Origin: Qipengyuania xiapuensis | Lineage (GTDB): Bacteria > Pseudomonadota > Alphaproteobacteria > Sphingomonadales > Sphingomonadaceae | Direction of reading: 5' to 3' | DNA length: 64,000 bases | Assembly (NCBI RefSeq): GCF_019711395.1 | Contig: NZ_JAIGNL010000001.1 | Coordinates: forward strand, 1,736,001-1,800,000 | Notes under the pieces: model-generated | Told to the model about the DNA's origin: nothing | Database searches by the model: none | What the model saw: only the letters and a program-made list of their open reading frames with translations | Translations under genes and position numbers: made by a program | Part shown: positions 15,788 to 24,733 of the stretch, piece by piece | Numbering within the stretch: position 1 is the first letter of the stretch | How the letters are laid out: each line of letters begins with the position of its first letter

Positions 15788-16345
15788 TCAGGCCGTGTCT
15801 TTTTCGCGGATGTCGGCAGGCGCATCGACATTACCCATCGTCTCGGCGTCCTGCAGGGCGAGCTCCTTTCGCGGGATCACCGTCATTCGCCCGTCGGTTT
15901 CCAACACGACCCAGTTTGCATCGGCCGGATCGGTCAGACCGTGTTCGCGCAGCGCACTGCAGATTTCCTCTTCCGAAATGCGGGTCTCGCGCATCGCCTC
16001 GTCGAGATACTCGCCCTTGTGCGTCAGCATGGTGGGCGATGCCTTGATCAGCTGCGCCAGCCAGTCGAATTTCAGCACCGCCCTGGTGAGCAGGTATTGC
16101 AGCGCCATGATGACCGAGATCGCGACCAGTGCGCGCAGCGCAGGAACGCTGTCGAGCAGGATGCCCGACGCGGCTAGGCTGCCCACCGTGATGTTGATGA
16201 TCCAGTCGAAGTTGTTGAGCTGCGAAGTCGATCGCTTGCCGGTCAGCCGGACAAGGAAGACGATGAAAATGTAAAACAATACGGCCGACACCGCCGTATC
16301 GGCGATGTCGTTCCAGTTTCCGAACCAGTCAGCAGTTTCGTCCAT
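15788..16345 (-). CDS. DUF421 domain-containing membrane protein
   Basis: The 185-residue protein has three N-terminal transmembrane segments with the family-typical RLTGKRSTSQLNNFD and WIINITVGS stretches, then a cytosolic alpha/beta C-terminal domain. It belongs to the YetF/YdfS-like DUF421 group, of unknown biochemical role. It has no operon partner: rimK lies upstream on the same strand after 41 bases. Confidence 0.9.
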   Translation of the reverse strand: MDETADWFGNWNDIADTAVSAVLFYIFIVFLVRLTGKRSTSQLNNFDWIINITVGSLAASGILLDSVPALRALVAISVIMALQYLLTRAVLKFDWLAQLIKASPTMLTHKGEYLDEAMRETRISEEEICSALREHGLTDPADANWVVLETDGRMTVIPRKELALQDAETMGNVDAPADIREKDTA

Positions 16346-16386
16346 GCCCTATCAAGGCATGACATGCGCAAAAGTGCCGAGGCAGA

Positions 16387-17292
16387 TCAGCCCTTCCCCT
16401 TGGTCTTCGTCTTCCCGACCTTCGCGTTGGCGGCCATGTAGTCGATGATCATCCCGGCGACGTCCTTGCCGGTCGCGTTTTCGATGCCTTCGAGCCCGGG
16501 CGACGAGTTCACCTCCATGATCACCGGCCCGTGGTTCGAACGCAGCATGTCGACGCCGCATACGTTGAGGCCCATGCGCTTGGCCGCCCCCACTGCCGTA
16601 GCGCGCTCGGCGGGCGTGATCTTCACCAGCTCGGCACTTCCACCGCGGTGGAGGTTGCTGCGGAAATCGTCCGCCGCACCGGTGCGCTTCATCGCGGCGA
16701 CGACCTTGCCACCGACCACGAAGGCGCGGATGTCGGTTCCGCCCGCTTCCTTGATGAATTCCTGCACCAGGATGTTCACATTGGCCCCGCGGAAGGCCTC
16801 GATGACCGACTTGGCTGAAGACATCGTCTCCGCAAGCACCACGCCGATGCCCTGTGTGCCCTCGAGCAGCTTGATGACCACCGGCGGGCCCTTGACCGCC
16901 TTGATGATCTCCTCGGCCTGCTTGGGATCGTTGGCATAGGCCGTCAGCGGCAGGCCGAGGCCATGCTTGGCAAGAATCTGCATCGAACGCAGCTTGTCGC
17001 GGCTGCGCCCGATGGCAACGCTCTCGTTCAGCGGCCAGCAGCCGCGCATCTCGAACTGGCGGAGGATCGCGAGGCCGTAATTGGTGATCGAGGCGCCGAT
17101 ACGCGGGATCACCGCATCATAGCCCACGCAGGCCTCGCCATTGTAGAACACTTCGGGCCGATGGCTTGCAATATGCACTGTGCAACGCGTGGTATTGAGA
17201 ATGTCGAGCTGATGCCCGCGCTCTTCCGCAGCCTCTACAAGTCGCTTGTGCGAATAGAGGTTAGGGTTGCGGGCAAGCATGGCGATTTTCAT
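16387..17292 (-). CDS. rimK: RimK family alpha-L-glutamate ligase
   Basis: The 301-residue ATP-grasp enzyme adds glutamates to C-termini; in E. coli the target is ribosomal protein S6. The N-terminal [18 protein letters not shown] and the ATP-grasp segments ([29 protein letters not shown]) are family hallmarks. A Lys/Gly-rich tail (KTKTKGKG) is an extension. It is coupled by ATGA to the RimB-like gene upstream. S6 is also encoded in this window but lacks the usual terminal Glu residues, so the local target is uncertain. Confidence 0.95.
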   Translation of the reverse strand: MKIAMLARNPNLYSHKRLVEAAEERGHQLDILNTTRCTVHIASHRPEVFYNGEACVGYDAVIPRIGASITNYGLAILRQFEMRGCWPLNESVAIGRSRDKLRSMQILAKHGLGLPLTAYANDPKQAEEIIKAVKGPPVVIKLLEGTQGIGVVLAETMSSAKSVIEAFRGANVNILVQEFIKEAGGTDIRAFVVGGKVVAAMKRTGAADDFRSNLHRGGSAELVKITPAERATAVGAAKRMGLNVCGVDMLRSNHGPVIMEVNSSPGLEGIENATGKDVAGMIIDYMAANAKVGKTKTKGKG

Positions 17293-17753
17293 GGTTTGTG
17301 GCCTTTCTTGACCTTCATTTCTGGCGTTTGCAGCCAGGAATATCCTGAATCCACGACAAAGCGACGGCGCAGTGAGGAGCGGCCGATCAACATGGGGAAT
17401 TTCATGTCGCTCCGATCGGCGAGGCTGATCTCGGCGCGGAATTCGACATCGCCGATCTTCAACGGCGACTTGATGACATAGCGGTACTGAGTCTCGCCAT
17501 TGGAGCTGGTGATGCCGCGTACGTCGACATGCACGGCCTCGCAGACCTGGCGGACATGTTGCTGTTCGAAATCCACCGCGAAGCGAACATACTTCTCGCC
17601 GTCACGCTCGAATTCCTCGATCACCTCGCCGTGCAGCGACGACGTGCGAGCGCCAGTGTCGATCTTGGCGGGGATGGCGTGCAGGCCGAGCTCTGGCAGG
17701 TGGACAAGCTCGCGCCAGCCGACGACCGGTAGTGTTTTCGGTGGTTTACTCAT
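17289..17753 (-). CDS. rimB: RimB-like retropepsin-type protease (ATP-dependent zinc protease family)
   Basis: The 154-residue protein carries a retroviral-type aspartic protease motif DTGA (residues 32-35) and the family segment ARTSSLH. Members next to rimK are called RimB and are reported to act with RimK in S6 modification. The C-terminal half ([17 protein letters not shown]) fits the fold. It is in an operon with rimK downstream and the beta-propeller lipoprotein gene upstream, both by ATGA overlap. Confidence 0.9.
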   Translation of the reverse strand: MSKPPKTLPVVGWRELVHLPELGLHAIPAKIDTGARTSSLHGEVIEEFERDGEKYVRFAVDFEQQHVRQVCEAVHVDVRGITSSNGETQYRYVIKSPLKIGDVEFRAEISLADRSDMKFPMLIGRSSLRRRFVVDSGYSWLQTPEMKVKKGHKP

Positions 17754-18757
17754 TCGATGATCGCGATCCCGTCGCCCCCGCCCTCGCCCGGCAGGCGGCG
17801 CAGCACCTCACCGGTCTCGAAATCGACCTCGGCGATGGTGTTGGCCATGGTTTCGGCCACGTAGATCCGCTCGCCATCGGGCGAAAACAGGATCGTGACC
17901 TGTGTCTTCGCCTCCGCCTCCTCGCGGCTCGATACGGCGATCGAGCGCACCATCGCGCCGGTGGCCGTGTCGATCACCGACAGACCGCCATCGGCAAGGT
18001 CGGAGGTGACCGCGTAGTCACCCTGCGGCCTCAGAACGATGCGCAGGGGGAAATCACCCACCGGCACGTCCTTGATGCGCTTGAGGCTCTGCGGTTCGAG
18101 CGCATAGGCCATGTCGGAGCCGCGCGCCGAAACCCACAGCGTCTCGCCGTCGGGCGTCAGCGCGATGCCCTCGGGCTCTTCGCCGATCGTCGCCGACATG
18201 GGTGATCGGCGGGTTACGAGATCAATGCGGGTCACCGTCTTCGAGCCGAGATCGGTCGTCCAGGCATGCTGGGCATCGGGTGAGACGGCAATCATGTGGC
18301 TACCCTGCTTGCCGGTCGAGAATTCGAACGTGTCGACTTCGCCCAGCGGATTACGGATCCAGAACACCGACTGGCGACCCTCCGCCGTGGCGTAAAGATG
18401 TCCGTTCTCGTGCCAAACGATGCCATGCGGCCTAGCATTCTCGCCAAGCTCGATGCTCTTCACCCTCTGCAAGTCGCTCGTGCGGAAGATGTCGACCGTG
18501 GTCCCGCCATAACAGGCCAGCGCGACGTGCTGGTCGTCGGGAGAGGTCGCCAGTTCGTGCGGGTTGGCGCAGCTGTCCACCCGCAGCACTTCCTCGCCGG
18601 TCGCAAGGTCGACCTTGGCGAGCGTGTTGCCGAACTTGCCCGCGACGAAGAGCGACCCGGAGACTTCGCTCTCGCTCGGTGCGGGGGTCGGTTCGTCGGA
18701 AACAGGGGCGCAGGCCGCCAGCAGCGGCAGCGCCAGCCAGCCTGCGCGAGCGATCAT
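17750..18757 (-). CDS. YVTN/YncE-type beta-propeller lipoprotein
   Basis: The 335-residue protein starts with a lipoprotein signal (LLAAC, Cys about residue 14) and then has repeating propeller blades with HELATSPDDQ, PHGIVW, MIAVSPDAQ, GIALTPDGE and ILFSPDGERIYV motifs, typical of YVTN/YncE-like or nitrite-reductase-like propellers. It is probably a periplasmic binding scaffold. The ATG at 18757 overlaps the M2 peptidase stop as TGATG. Its link to RimK/RimB is only by operon position. Confidence 0.87.
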   Translation of the reverse strand: MIARAGWLALPLLAACAPVSDEPTPAPSESEVSGSLFVAGKFGNTLAKVDLATGEEVLRVDSCANPHELATSPDDQHVALACYGGTTVDIFRTSDLQRVKSIELGENARPHGIVWHENGHLYATAEGRQSVFWIRNPLGEVDTFEFSTGKQGSHMIAVSPDAQHAWTTDLGSKTVTRIDLVTRRSPMSATIGEEPEGIALTPDGETLWVSARGSDMAYALEPQSLKRIKDVPVGDFPLRIVLRPQGDYAVTSDLADGGLSVIDTATGAMVRSIAVSSREEAEAKTQVTILFSPDGERIYVAETMANTIAEVDFETGEVLRRLPGEGGGDGIAIIE

Positions 18758-20619
18758 CACCAGCCCTGCTCCATGCCTTCGTTCTGCTCGTCGAGCCATG
18801 CCTTGAGCGGCGCGAAGTACTCGGCCATCGCCTTGCCGCTCATCTGGCGCTCGCCTGTGAAGGCTTCGAGCGCGTCGGGCCAGGGCTTGCTGGCGCCCAT
18901 TTCGAGCATGGCATTGAGGTTCTTGCCGACTTCCTCGTTGCCGTAGAACGAGCAGCGGTGCAGCGGCCCTTCCCAGCCCGCCTGGTCGCAAGCGGCCTTG
19001 TAGAACTGGAACTGCAGGATGCGCGCGAGGAAGTAGCGCGTGTACGGCACGTTGCCCGGGATGTGGTACTTCGCGCCCGCATCGAACTGGCTCTCGTCAC
19101 GCGCGACCGGCGGGGTGATGCCCTGGTATTCGAGGCGCAGGTCGTTCCAGCCGGCATTGAGGCCATCAGCGGGGATCGACCCGTCGAACAGGCCCCAGCG
19201 ATAGCGGTCGACCATCAGGCCGAAAGGCAGGAAGGCGATCTTGTCCATCGCCTGGCGCAGCAGCAGGCCGATATCCTTGTCCGCGCTCGGCACTTGGCCG
19301 GGATCGAGCATGTCGATCTGGACGAGGTACTCGGGCGTGATCGACAGCGCGATCATGTCGCCGATGGCTTCGTGGAAGCCGTCGTTCGCGCCGTTCAAAT
19401 GCAGGTAGTCCTGCTGGTTGTAGGCGCGCTGGTAATAGTTGTGGCCAAGCTCGTGGTGGATGGTGATGAAGTCATCCGCGTTGCGCTTGATGCACATCTT
19501 GATGCGCAGGTCGTCGACATTGTCCACGTCCCATGCGCTGGCATGGCAGACCACTTCGCGATCAGCCGGCTTGGTGAACTGGCTGCGCTCCCAGAAGGTC
19601 TCGGGCAGCGGCTCGAAACCGAGCGAGGAGAAGAAGTCTTCGCCCACGCGCACCATCTGCTTTTCGTCGTAGCCCTTCTGCTCGATCAGCTCGGTAAGGT
19701 CGTAACCGATGTCGCCCGCACCCTCGGGCGCGACGAGCGGATAGATATTGCCCCATTCCTGCGCCCACATATTGCCGAGCAGGTCGGCACGGATCGGGCC
19801 GTTCGCGGGCTGCACGTCGTCGCCGTACTTCTCGTTGAGCTTGCCACGGACATAGGTGTGCAGCGCCATGTAAAGCGGCTTCACTTCCTGCCACATCCGC
19901 TCGGTCTCGGCGGCGAACTGGTCGGGGTCCATGTCGTAGTTCGAACGCCACATCGCGCCCAGATCGTCGAAGCCGAGCTCCTGCGCGCCTTCGTTGGCGA
20001 TCGAGATCATGCGCAGGTAATCGGTGCGCATCGGGGCGCCGACATTGTTGTGCCAGCTCTCCCACATCTCGGCCTTCTGTTCCGGCGTCAGGTCGAGGTC
20101 GCCCATTGCCGCTTCGATGTCCGAGCCGTTGATTTCCTCGCCATCGAGCGTGCCGCGGCCCTGCCCGTATTGCGAACCGAGATCGGTCGAGATGCTGGCG
20201 AGTTCGGCTGCCGCGCCATCACGCACCGGCGCAGGCATGACGATCGAATTTCGTAGCATGTCGAGCTTGCGCGAAACTTCGGGGTCGAGGCCAGGCACAC
20301 GGGCATATTCGGCGGCCTTGTTGGCGTAAGTCACCGATTTCTCGGTCGCCTCGGCGCCGTATTTCGCCGCGAGCATGTTGCTGTCGTGCACGATGTAGGT
20401 CGAATTGAGCCACAGCACGCGGCCGTATTCGACAGAGAAGTCGAACATGTCCTTTTCGACCATCGCCACCCAGTCGGCAGCGCCCTCGGGCGTCATCGGA
20501 AAGGGATCTTCGGCAGCAACGGGTGCGGCAGGCGTGCTTGCCACGCGCTGGGTGTTTGCCGGCGAACAGGCGGCCAGCGAAACGGCGAGCGCGGACAGGG
20601 CAACGGTAGCAAACTTCAT
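18757..20619 (-). CDS. M2 family peptidyl-dipeptidase (ACE-like) lipoprotein
   Basis: The 620-residue protein is a zinc metallopeptidase related to angiotensin-converting enzyme. The lipobox SLAAC (residues 14-18) predicts an envelope lipoprotein, and HELGH (about residue 390) gives the two zinc histidines and catalytic Glu, with the downstream GFHEAIGDM supplying the third ligand. It should cut dipeptides from peptide C-termini in the periplasm. It is the first gene of a four-gene overlapping operon ending with rimK. Confidence 0.95.
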   Translation of the reverse strand: MKFATVALSALAVSLAACSPANTQRVASTPAAPVAAEDPFPMTPEGAADWVAMVEKDMFDFSVEYGRVLWLNSTYIVHDSNMLAAKYGAEATEKSVTYANKAAEYARVPGLDPEVSRKLDMLRNSIVMPAPVRDGAAAELASISTDLGSQYGQGRGTLDGEEINGSDIEAAMGDLDLTPEQKAEMWESWHNNVGAPMRTDYLRMISIANEGAQELGFDDLGAMWRSNYDMDPDQFAAETERMWQEVKPLYMALHTYVRGKLNEKYGDDVQPANGPIRADLLGNMWAQEWGNIYPLVAPEGAGDIGYDLTELIEQKGYDEKQMVRVGEDFFSSLGFEPLPETFWERSQFTKPADREVVCHASAWDVDNVDDLRIKMCIKRNADDFITIHHELGHNYYQRAYNQQDYLHLNGANDGFHEAIGDMIALSITPEYLVQIDMLDPGQVPSADKDIGLLLRQAMDKIAFLPFGLMVDRYRWGLFDGSIPADGLNAGWNDLRLEYQGITPPVARDESQFDAGAKYHIPGNVPYTRYFLARILQFQFYKAACDQAGWEGPLHRCSFYGNEEVGKNLNAMLEMGASKPWPDALEAFTGERQMSGKAMAEYFAPLKAWLDEQNEGMEQGW

Positions 20620-20686
20620 CGTATTTCCTCTTCCCGAAAGGGGTTATTCTGCAATGTAAGCCGATTGCACCGGCAGCGGCGCTTAA

Positions 20687-21205
20687 TCAAGCGGAACGGC
20701 GCTGTCGCCACCCGCCGAGCAATGCTGCGAGGATGGCAAGCGTGGCGACGATCCAGCTCGCGACCTTGATGGGCCGCACTGTGGCTGCAAGGCCGGCCAG
20801 GCCATCATCGCCTTCGAAGCTCATGAGCTGGATGAATTGGGAGATAGTCTCGGCATAGTCGGTCGCGAGGAAAGCGATCCCGGCAATCAGCGCGGCGCTG
20901 CCGCAATGACGAAGCCAACCGCTTGCTTCGCGCCGGAAATATCGGCCGCCCAGCACGCATCCGACACCGTAGACACCGATGAAAACGAGGTCGCCCGCCA
21001 TCGCGATTGCCGCCTGGTTCCAGAGCCCCGCAGAGCGCCACGCCGCCTGTATCCGGTCGACCTCTACGGCAGTGCCTGCAGCCTGATGATCGAGTATGCC
21101 GCCAGGCACCTCGGTCAGCACGAGCGGCATGCCCAATGCGATGACGATGGCGAAGAGAACCAGCCCACCGACCCAGAACCACAGGAAGGCGCGGCGCAGC
21201 GTCAT
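20687..21205 (-). CDS. Four-TM hypothetical membrane protein
   Basis: The 172-residue protein has about four hydrophobic segments (residues about 8-30, 65-87, 98-118 and 145-165) and a basic end. No family is recognised. It is the last gene of a tightly overlapping operon (ATGA with the alpha/beta hydrolase gene). Confidence 0.75.
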   Translation of the reverse strand: MTLRRAFLWFWVGGLVLFAIVIALGMPLVLTEVPGGILDHQAAGTAVEVDRIQAAWRSAGLWNQAAIAMAGDLVFIGVYGVGCVLGGRYFRREASGWLRHCGSAALIAGIAFLATDYAETISQFIQLMSFEGDDGLAGLAATVRPIKVASWIVATLAILAALLGGWRQRRSA

Positions 21206-21957
21206 TTATGCGCCGCCAGCCACTCGGCGATGGCATTGCCGAGGTCGGGCTTGGTCACGCTGCCCATATGCGTGCCGGGCACCTCGACGAAGTCCGCCCC
21301 CGCAATCGCTGCAGCCAGCTCGGCGGCGGAGCCGTTGTCGCGGTCTTCGTCGCCGCAAACCACCAGCGTCGGCATGGTGATATTGGAGAGCATCGAAAGA
21401 TCGAGATCGGGCATCGTGTCGAGTAGCAGCCGCGCTGCTACCCGGTCGACGCCCTGCGACTTCAGGAACTGCATCGAGAAATAGGCCGGATCGCCGCGCG
21501 GGATCGTGTCGAACTCGTCGATCACGCGCTTGAAATAGGCCGAACGCTTCGCCCATTCGCCGAGCCCTGCAGTGCCCATGCCGCCGATCACGAGATGGGC
21601 CGGCTCGAGAACGCCGTGAGCAACAGCATGAAGCGAGGTCCGCGCGCCAAGCGAGAAGCCGCCCAAGTCATAGTCGTCGAGCGCGAGATGCTCGACCAGC
21701 GCCGCCACATCGCGCACCAGCACGTTTTGCGGATAAGCTTCCGGCTGGCGGGGCGCTTCGCTTTCGCCGTGGACGCGGAAGTCCAGCATCAGCACCTCGA
21801 ACCCCTCGCGAGCGATGCGCTCTGCGTGGCCCCACTTGATCCAGTTCATTTCGGCGCTGGAGAACAGGCCATGGAGCAGCACGAATGGCCGCCCCTCACC
21901 GACACGATGAAGGGCAAGGCGTGTCCCGTCGAAGCTTTCGAAGTGTTCGGTCTTCAT
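21202..21957 (-). CDS. Alpha/beta fold hydrolase
   Basis: The 251-residue protein shows the oxyanion segment LLHGLFSS, the nucleophile elbow GGFSLGAR (Ser), an acid in VCGDEDRDN and a catalytic His in GTHMG near the C-terminus. The substrate is unknown. The ATG at 21957 overlaps the GFA gene stop as ATGA, so translation is coupled; a longer reading upstream is not supported. Confidence 0.9.
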   Translation of the reverse strand: MKTEHFESFDGTRLALHRVGEGRPFVLLHGLFSSAEMNWIKWGHAERIAREGFEVLMLDFRVHGESEAPRQPEAYPQNVLVRDVAALVEHLALDDYDLGGFSLGARTSLHAVAHGVLEPAHLVIGGMGTAGLGEWAKRSAYFKRVIDEFDTIPRGDPAYFSMQFLKSQGVDRVAARLLLDTMPDLDLSMLSNITMPTLVVCGDEDRDNGSAAELAAAIAGADFVEVPGTHMGSVTKPDLGNAIAEWLAAHK

Positions 21958-22403
21958 TCGGGCATGCAGCCGTTGCTGTCTTTCCATCTGTTGACCAGCT
22001 GTTCGCTCTCGTCGGCCCGCTTGTGCGGGAGGTGTGAGGTGTCGATCCATGCCTCGTGCATGCGCTCGACACCGAAGTGCCACTGCGGCTCGAGGCCGTA
22101 GGGATCGTCAAGCGTGCCGATCGCGATATCCATGTCGTCGCCCTCGTCGAAGGCAAAGCCAAGCGGCGTGCCGCATTCTTGGCAGAAGGGACGCTTGGCG
22201 AAGGTCGAGCTCGCGTACCACTCGGGCTGGGTTTCCCACTGTAGGTTGGTCTTCGGCAGGCTCATGAAGGCGATCGAGACGCCGCCGGTAGCGCGCTGGC
22301 ACATGCGACAATGGCACAGGTAGGCGCCGTCGGGATGATAGGTAGCCGTGTAGCGAATTCGCCCGCACTGGCACCCTCCTCCCTGCGTCGTCCTACCCGT
22401 CAT
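21954..22403 (-). CDS. GFA family (glutathione-dependent formaldehyde-activating-like) protein
   Basis: The 149-residue protein has the CENP-V/GFA zinc pattern: Cys11 and Cys13, then Cys30, Cys32 and Cys35 (CHCRMC), then Cys74 and Cys77 (CQEC). The prototype was proposed to help form S-hydroxymethylglutathione; the role of most homologues is unknown. It overlaps both neighbours by ATGA. Adjacent thiol-linked genes (HCCA isomerase-like) suggest glutathione chemistry. Confidence 0.9.
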   Translation of the reverse strand: MTGRTTQGGGCQCGRIRYTATYHPDGAYLCHCRMCQRATGGVSIAFMSLPKTNLQWETQPEWYASSTFAKRPFCQECGTPLGFAFDEGDDMDIAIGTLDDPYGLEPQWHFGVERMHEAWIDTSHLPHKRADESEQLVNRWKDSNGCMPE

Positions 22404-23047
22404 CGCTTGGCAAGCCCCCCTTGCTCCATGCGCCATTTCACCATTTCGATGCGGTCCTGCCCGAAAAAGGGCTCGCCGTCGAATACCAATGTGGGCACGC
22501 CCCAGTGCCCTGCCTTTTCCAGCTCTTCCTGGTTGGCCGCGATTTCCGCGTCGAGCGCTTCACTCTCGCTTTGCACCTCGGCGATGATTTCCTCGACGCC
22601 GAGGCCCGCTGCCTCGATCGCACGCTCAAGATGGCCGCCCTCGTGCCAGTTTTCCTGTCCGCCCCAGATCATCCGGCCCGCCTCATGCGCGAAGACGAGA
22701 CCCGCACCGCGCCGTGCGGCTGCCTGCCCCATGCGCGTGACGCGGCGGATATACGGCTGGTCCTCCGCAATCTGGCGCGTTGTCATGTCCTGGATGATCG
22801 GATCGGGCTTCGGTGCGCCGAAGGGTATCCCGTGGAAAGCCGCCACGCGGATCATGTCGCGCATGGTGTAGCCGATCCAGTTCGGGTGGTTACGCTCGAA
22901 GAAATCGGGCTGGCGGATGGCGAGCGGGTAGACCGGTCTCAGCGCGATGTTGAGGTCGTACTCCTCGGTCATCGCGCGATAGCGGCCCACCGAGAGATAG
23001 CTGTAGGGCGAACGGAAGCTGAAATAGAGTTCTGCGGTCAGGGTCAT
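22400..23047 (-). CDS. DsbA-family 2-hydroxychromene-2-carboxylate isomerase-like protein
   Basis: The 215-residue protein has a thioredoxin fold with Ser13 in the SPYSYL motif in place of the CxxC of DsbA, as in glutathione-dependent HCCA isomerases and kappa-class GSTs. The conserved GHWGVPTLVFDGEPFFGQDR segment supports this. HCCA isomerases act in naphthalene-type aromatic breakdown, but no such pathway is visible here. It is the first gene of the four-gene operon with GFA, hydrolase and membrane protein. Confidence 0.88.
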   Translation of the reverse strand: MTLTAELYFSFRSPYSYLSVGRYRAMTEEYDLNIALRPVYPLAIRQPDFFERNHPNWIGYTMRDMIRVAAFHGIPFGAPKPDPIIQDMTTRQIAEDQPYIRRVTRMGQAAARRGAGLVFAHEAGRMIWGGQENWHEGGHLERAIEAAGLGVEEIIAEVQSESEALDAEIAANQEELEKAGHWGVPTLVFDGEPFFGQDRIEMVKWRMEQGGLAKR

Positions 23048-23074
23048 GGACCGCAGTTATACATCCGAAGCCGC

Positions 23075-23626
23075 TTAACGGAAGAAGCAGCTCATTCCTG
23101 CCTGAAGCGCGGTGATTTCGTCACCCTCGCTGAAGCCGCGAATTGTGCCGTAGCTACTGGTGGTGAACTCGAACTCCCCGGGAAGCGTGGAGTCGATTTC
23201 GCGAACCTCGAAATCCTGTTTGAGATCGGACAGCTTTGTAACCCCCGGCTGCACCCCGTCGATGGTCATGACATCGTCGGATTCACGCAAGAACCAGCCG
23301 ACGAACCTGTCGTCCTGATACGCGACCTGGAGTGGGCCCACGCCGCTGAACTCCATGGGGCCAGCGCCGCATTCCTCACTCGAGCTTTTCTCGGGCACCG
23401 TTTCGAAAGCGACCTCAAGCAACTTGTCGGCAGACTCCCTTGAGCCTCCGAACCTCGCAAAGCCCATTCCATTGCCGTATCGCTTTTGCATGCCGTTCTC
23501 GCCGACCACGAGGGTAGCGGTGTCCCAGACCTCATCGGATTGCGTCGCTGGGTCCTCGCTCTCTTGCGGCGAACCACAAGCGCCCAGTGCAAGTGGCAGG
23601 GCGAGAAGGAATGTCTTCTTGATCAT
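23075..23626 (-). CDS. Hypothetical lipoprotein
   Basis: The 183-residue protein has a lipoprotein signal peptide (LGAC, Cys about residue 17) followed by an acidic linker and a beta-rich globular part with Cys in SEECG and a C-terminal SCFFR. No family is recognised. Base composition is somewhat less GC-rich than its neighbours. It starts inside the stop region of asd (ATGA overlap), so it is co-translated with asd. Confidence 0.75.
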   Translation of the reverse strand: MIKKTFLLALPLALGACGSPQESEDPATQSDEVWDTATLVVGENGMQKRYGNGMGFARFGGSRESADKLLEVAFETVPEKSSSEECGAGPMEFSGVGPLQVAYQDDRFVGWFLRESDDVMTIDGVQPGVTKLSDLKQDFEVREIDSTLPGEFEFTTSSYGTIRGFSEGDEITALQAGMSCFFR

Positions 23627-24648
23627 CCCTTCTTAAGGCACTCGCGCCCGAGGAGTTCCGCGATCTGCACCGCATTGAGCGCTGCCCCCTTGCGAAGGTT
23701 GTCCGACACGCACCAGAGCGCGATGCCATTGTCGACCGTCGGATCGTCGCGCACGCGACTGATGTAGGTGGCGCTGTCGCCGGCGCTTTCGACCGGGGTG
23801 ACATACCCTTCGTCTTCGCGCTTATCGATGAGCATGATGCCGGGAGCCTCGCGCAGGATTTCCTGCGCCTGCTCGGCAGAGAGTTCCCTTTCGAACTCGA
23901 TGTTCACGCTTTCCGAATGGCCGACGAAGACCGGTACACGTACGCAGGTGGCGTTCAATTTGATCTTGGGGTCGAGGATCTTCTTGGTCTCGACCACCAT
24001 CTTCCATTCTTCCTTGGTCGAACCATCGTCCATGAACACGTCGATGTGCGGGATGACGTTGAAGGCGATCTGCTTGGTGAACTTCACCGGTTCGATCGGG
24101 TCGCCGACGAAGATCGCGCGGCTCTGCTGGAACAGCTCGTCCATGCCCGCCTTCCCCGCGCCGGAAACCGACTGGTAGGTCGAGACGACGACGCGCTTGA
24201 TCGTCGCCGCATCGTGCAGCGGCTTCAGTGCCACGACCAGCTGCGCCGTCGAGCAGTTGGGATTGGCGATGATGTTGCGCTTCTTGTAGTCGTGGATCGC
24301 ATCCGGGTTCACCTCGGGCACGATCAGCGGCACGTCGGGGTCCATGCGGTAGAGCGAGCTGTTGTCGATCACGACGCAACCGGCAGCCGCCGCCTTGGGC
24401 GCATATTCCTTGGCCGGACCGCTGCCCGCCGCAAACAGCGCGATGTCCCAACCCGACCAGTCGAAATGCTCGATGTTCTTGCACTTGAGCATCTTGCCCG
24501 TGTCGCCGAATTCGACTTCGGTGCCGTGTGACCGCGAACTCGCGACCGCCGCAACCTCGTCACAGGGGAACTCGCGCTCGGCAAGGACCTGCATCATTTC
24601 GCGTCCGACATTCCCGGTCGCGCCGACTACGGCAACACGATAACCCAC
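23623..24648 (-). CDS. asd: Aspartate-semialdehyde dehydrogenase
   Basis: The 341-residue NADPH enzyme reduces aspartyl phosphate to aspartate semialdehyde, feeding lysine, diaminopimelate, threonine and methionine synthesis. It shows GATGNVGREM (residues 9-18) and the catalytic Cys132 in NPNCSTAQ, plus QSVSGAGKAG. The length is typical. A lipoprotein gene overlaps its 3' end. Confidence 0.97.
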   Translation of the reverse strand: MGYRVAVVGATGNVGREMMQVLAEREFPCDEVAAVASSRSHGTEVEFGDTGKMLKCKNIEHFDWSGWDIALFAAGSGPAKEYAPKAAAAGCVVIDNSSLYRMDPDVPLIVPEVNPDAIHDYKKRNIIANPNCSTAQLVVALKPLHDAATIKRVVVSTYQSVSGAGKAGMDELFQQSRAIFVGDPIEPVKFTKQIAFNVIPHIDVFMDDGSTKEEWKMVVETKKILDPKIKLNATCVRVPVFVGHSESVNIEFERELSAEQAQEILREAPGIMLIDKREDEGYVTPVESAGDSATYISRVRDDPTVDNGIALWCVSDNLRKGAALNAVQIAELLGRECLKKG

Positions 24649-24733
24649 TGCATTTCTCCAATCAGTATTCGCCGCCGAGATAGCGATTGCCGCCGCGCCC
24701 GCAAGCGCACATTCGATTGCGGGCGCTAAAGCG

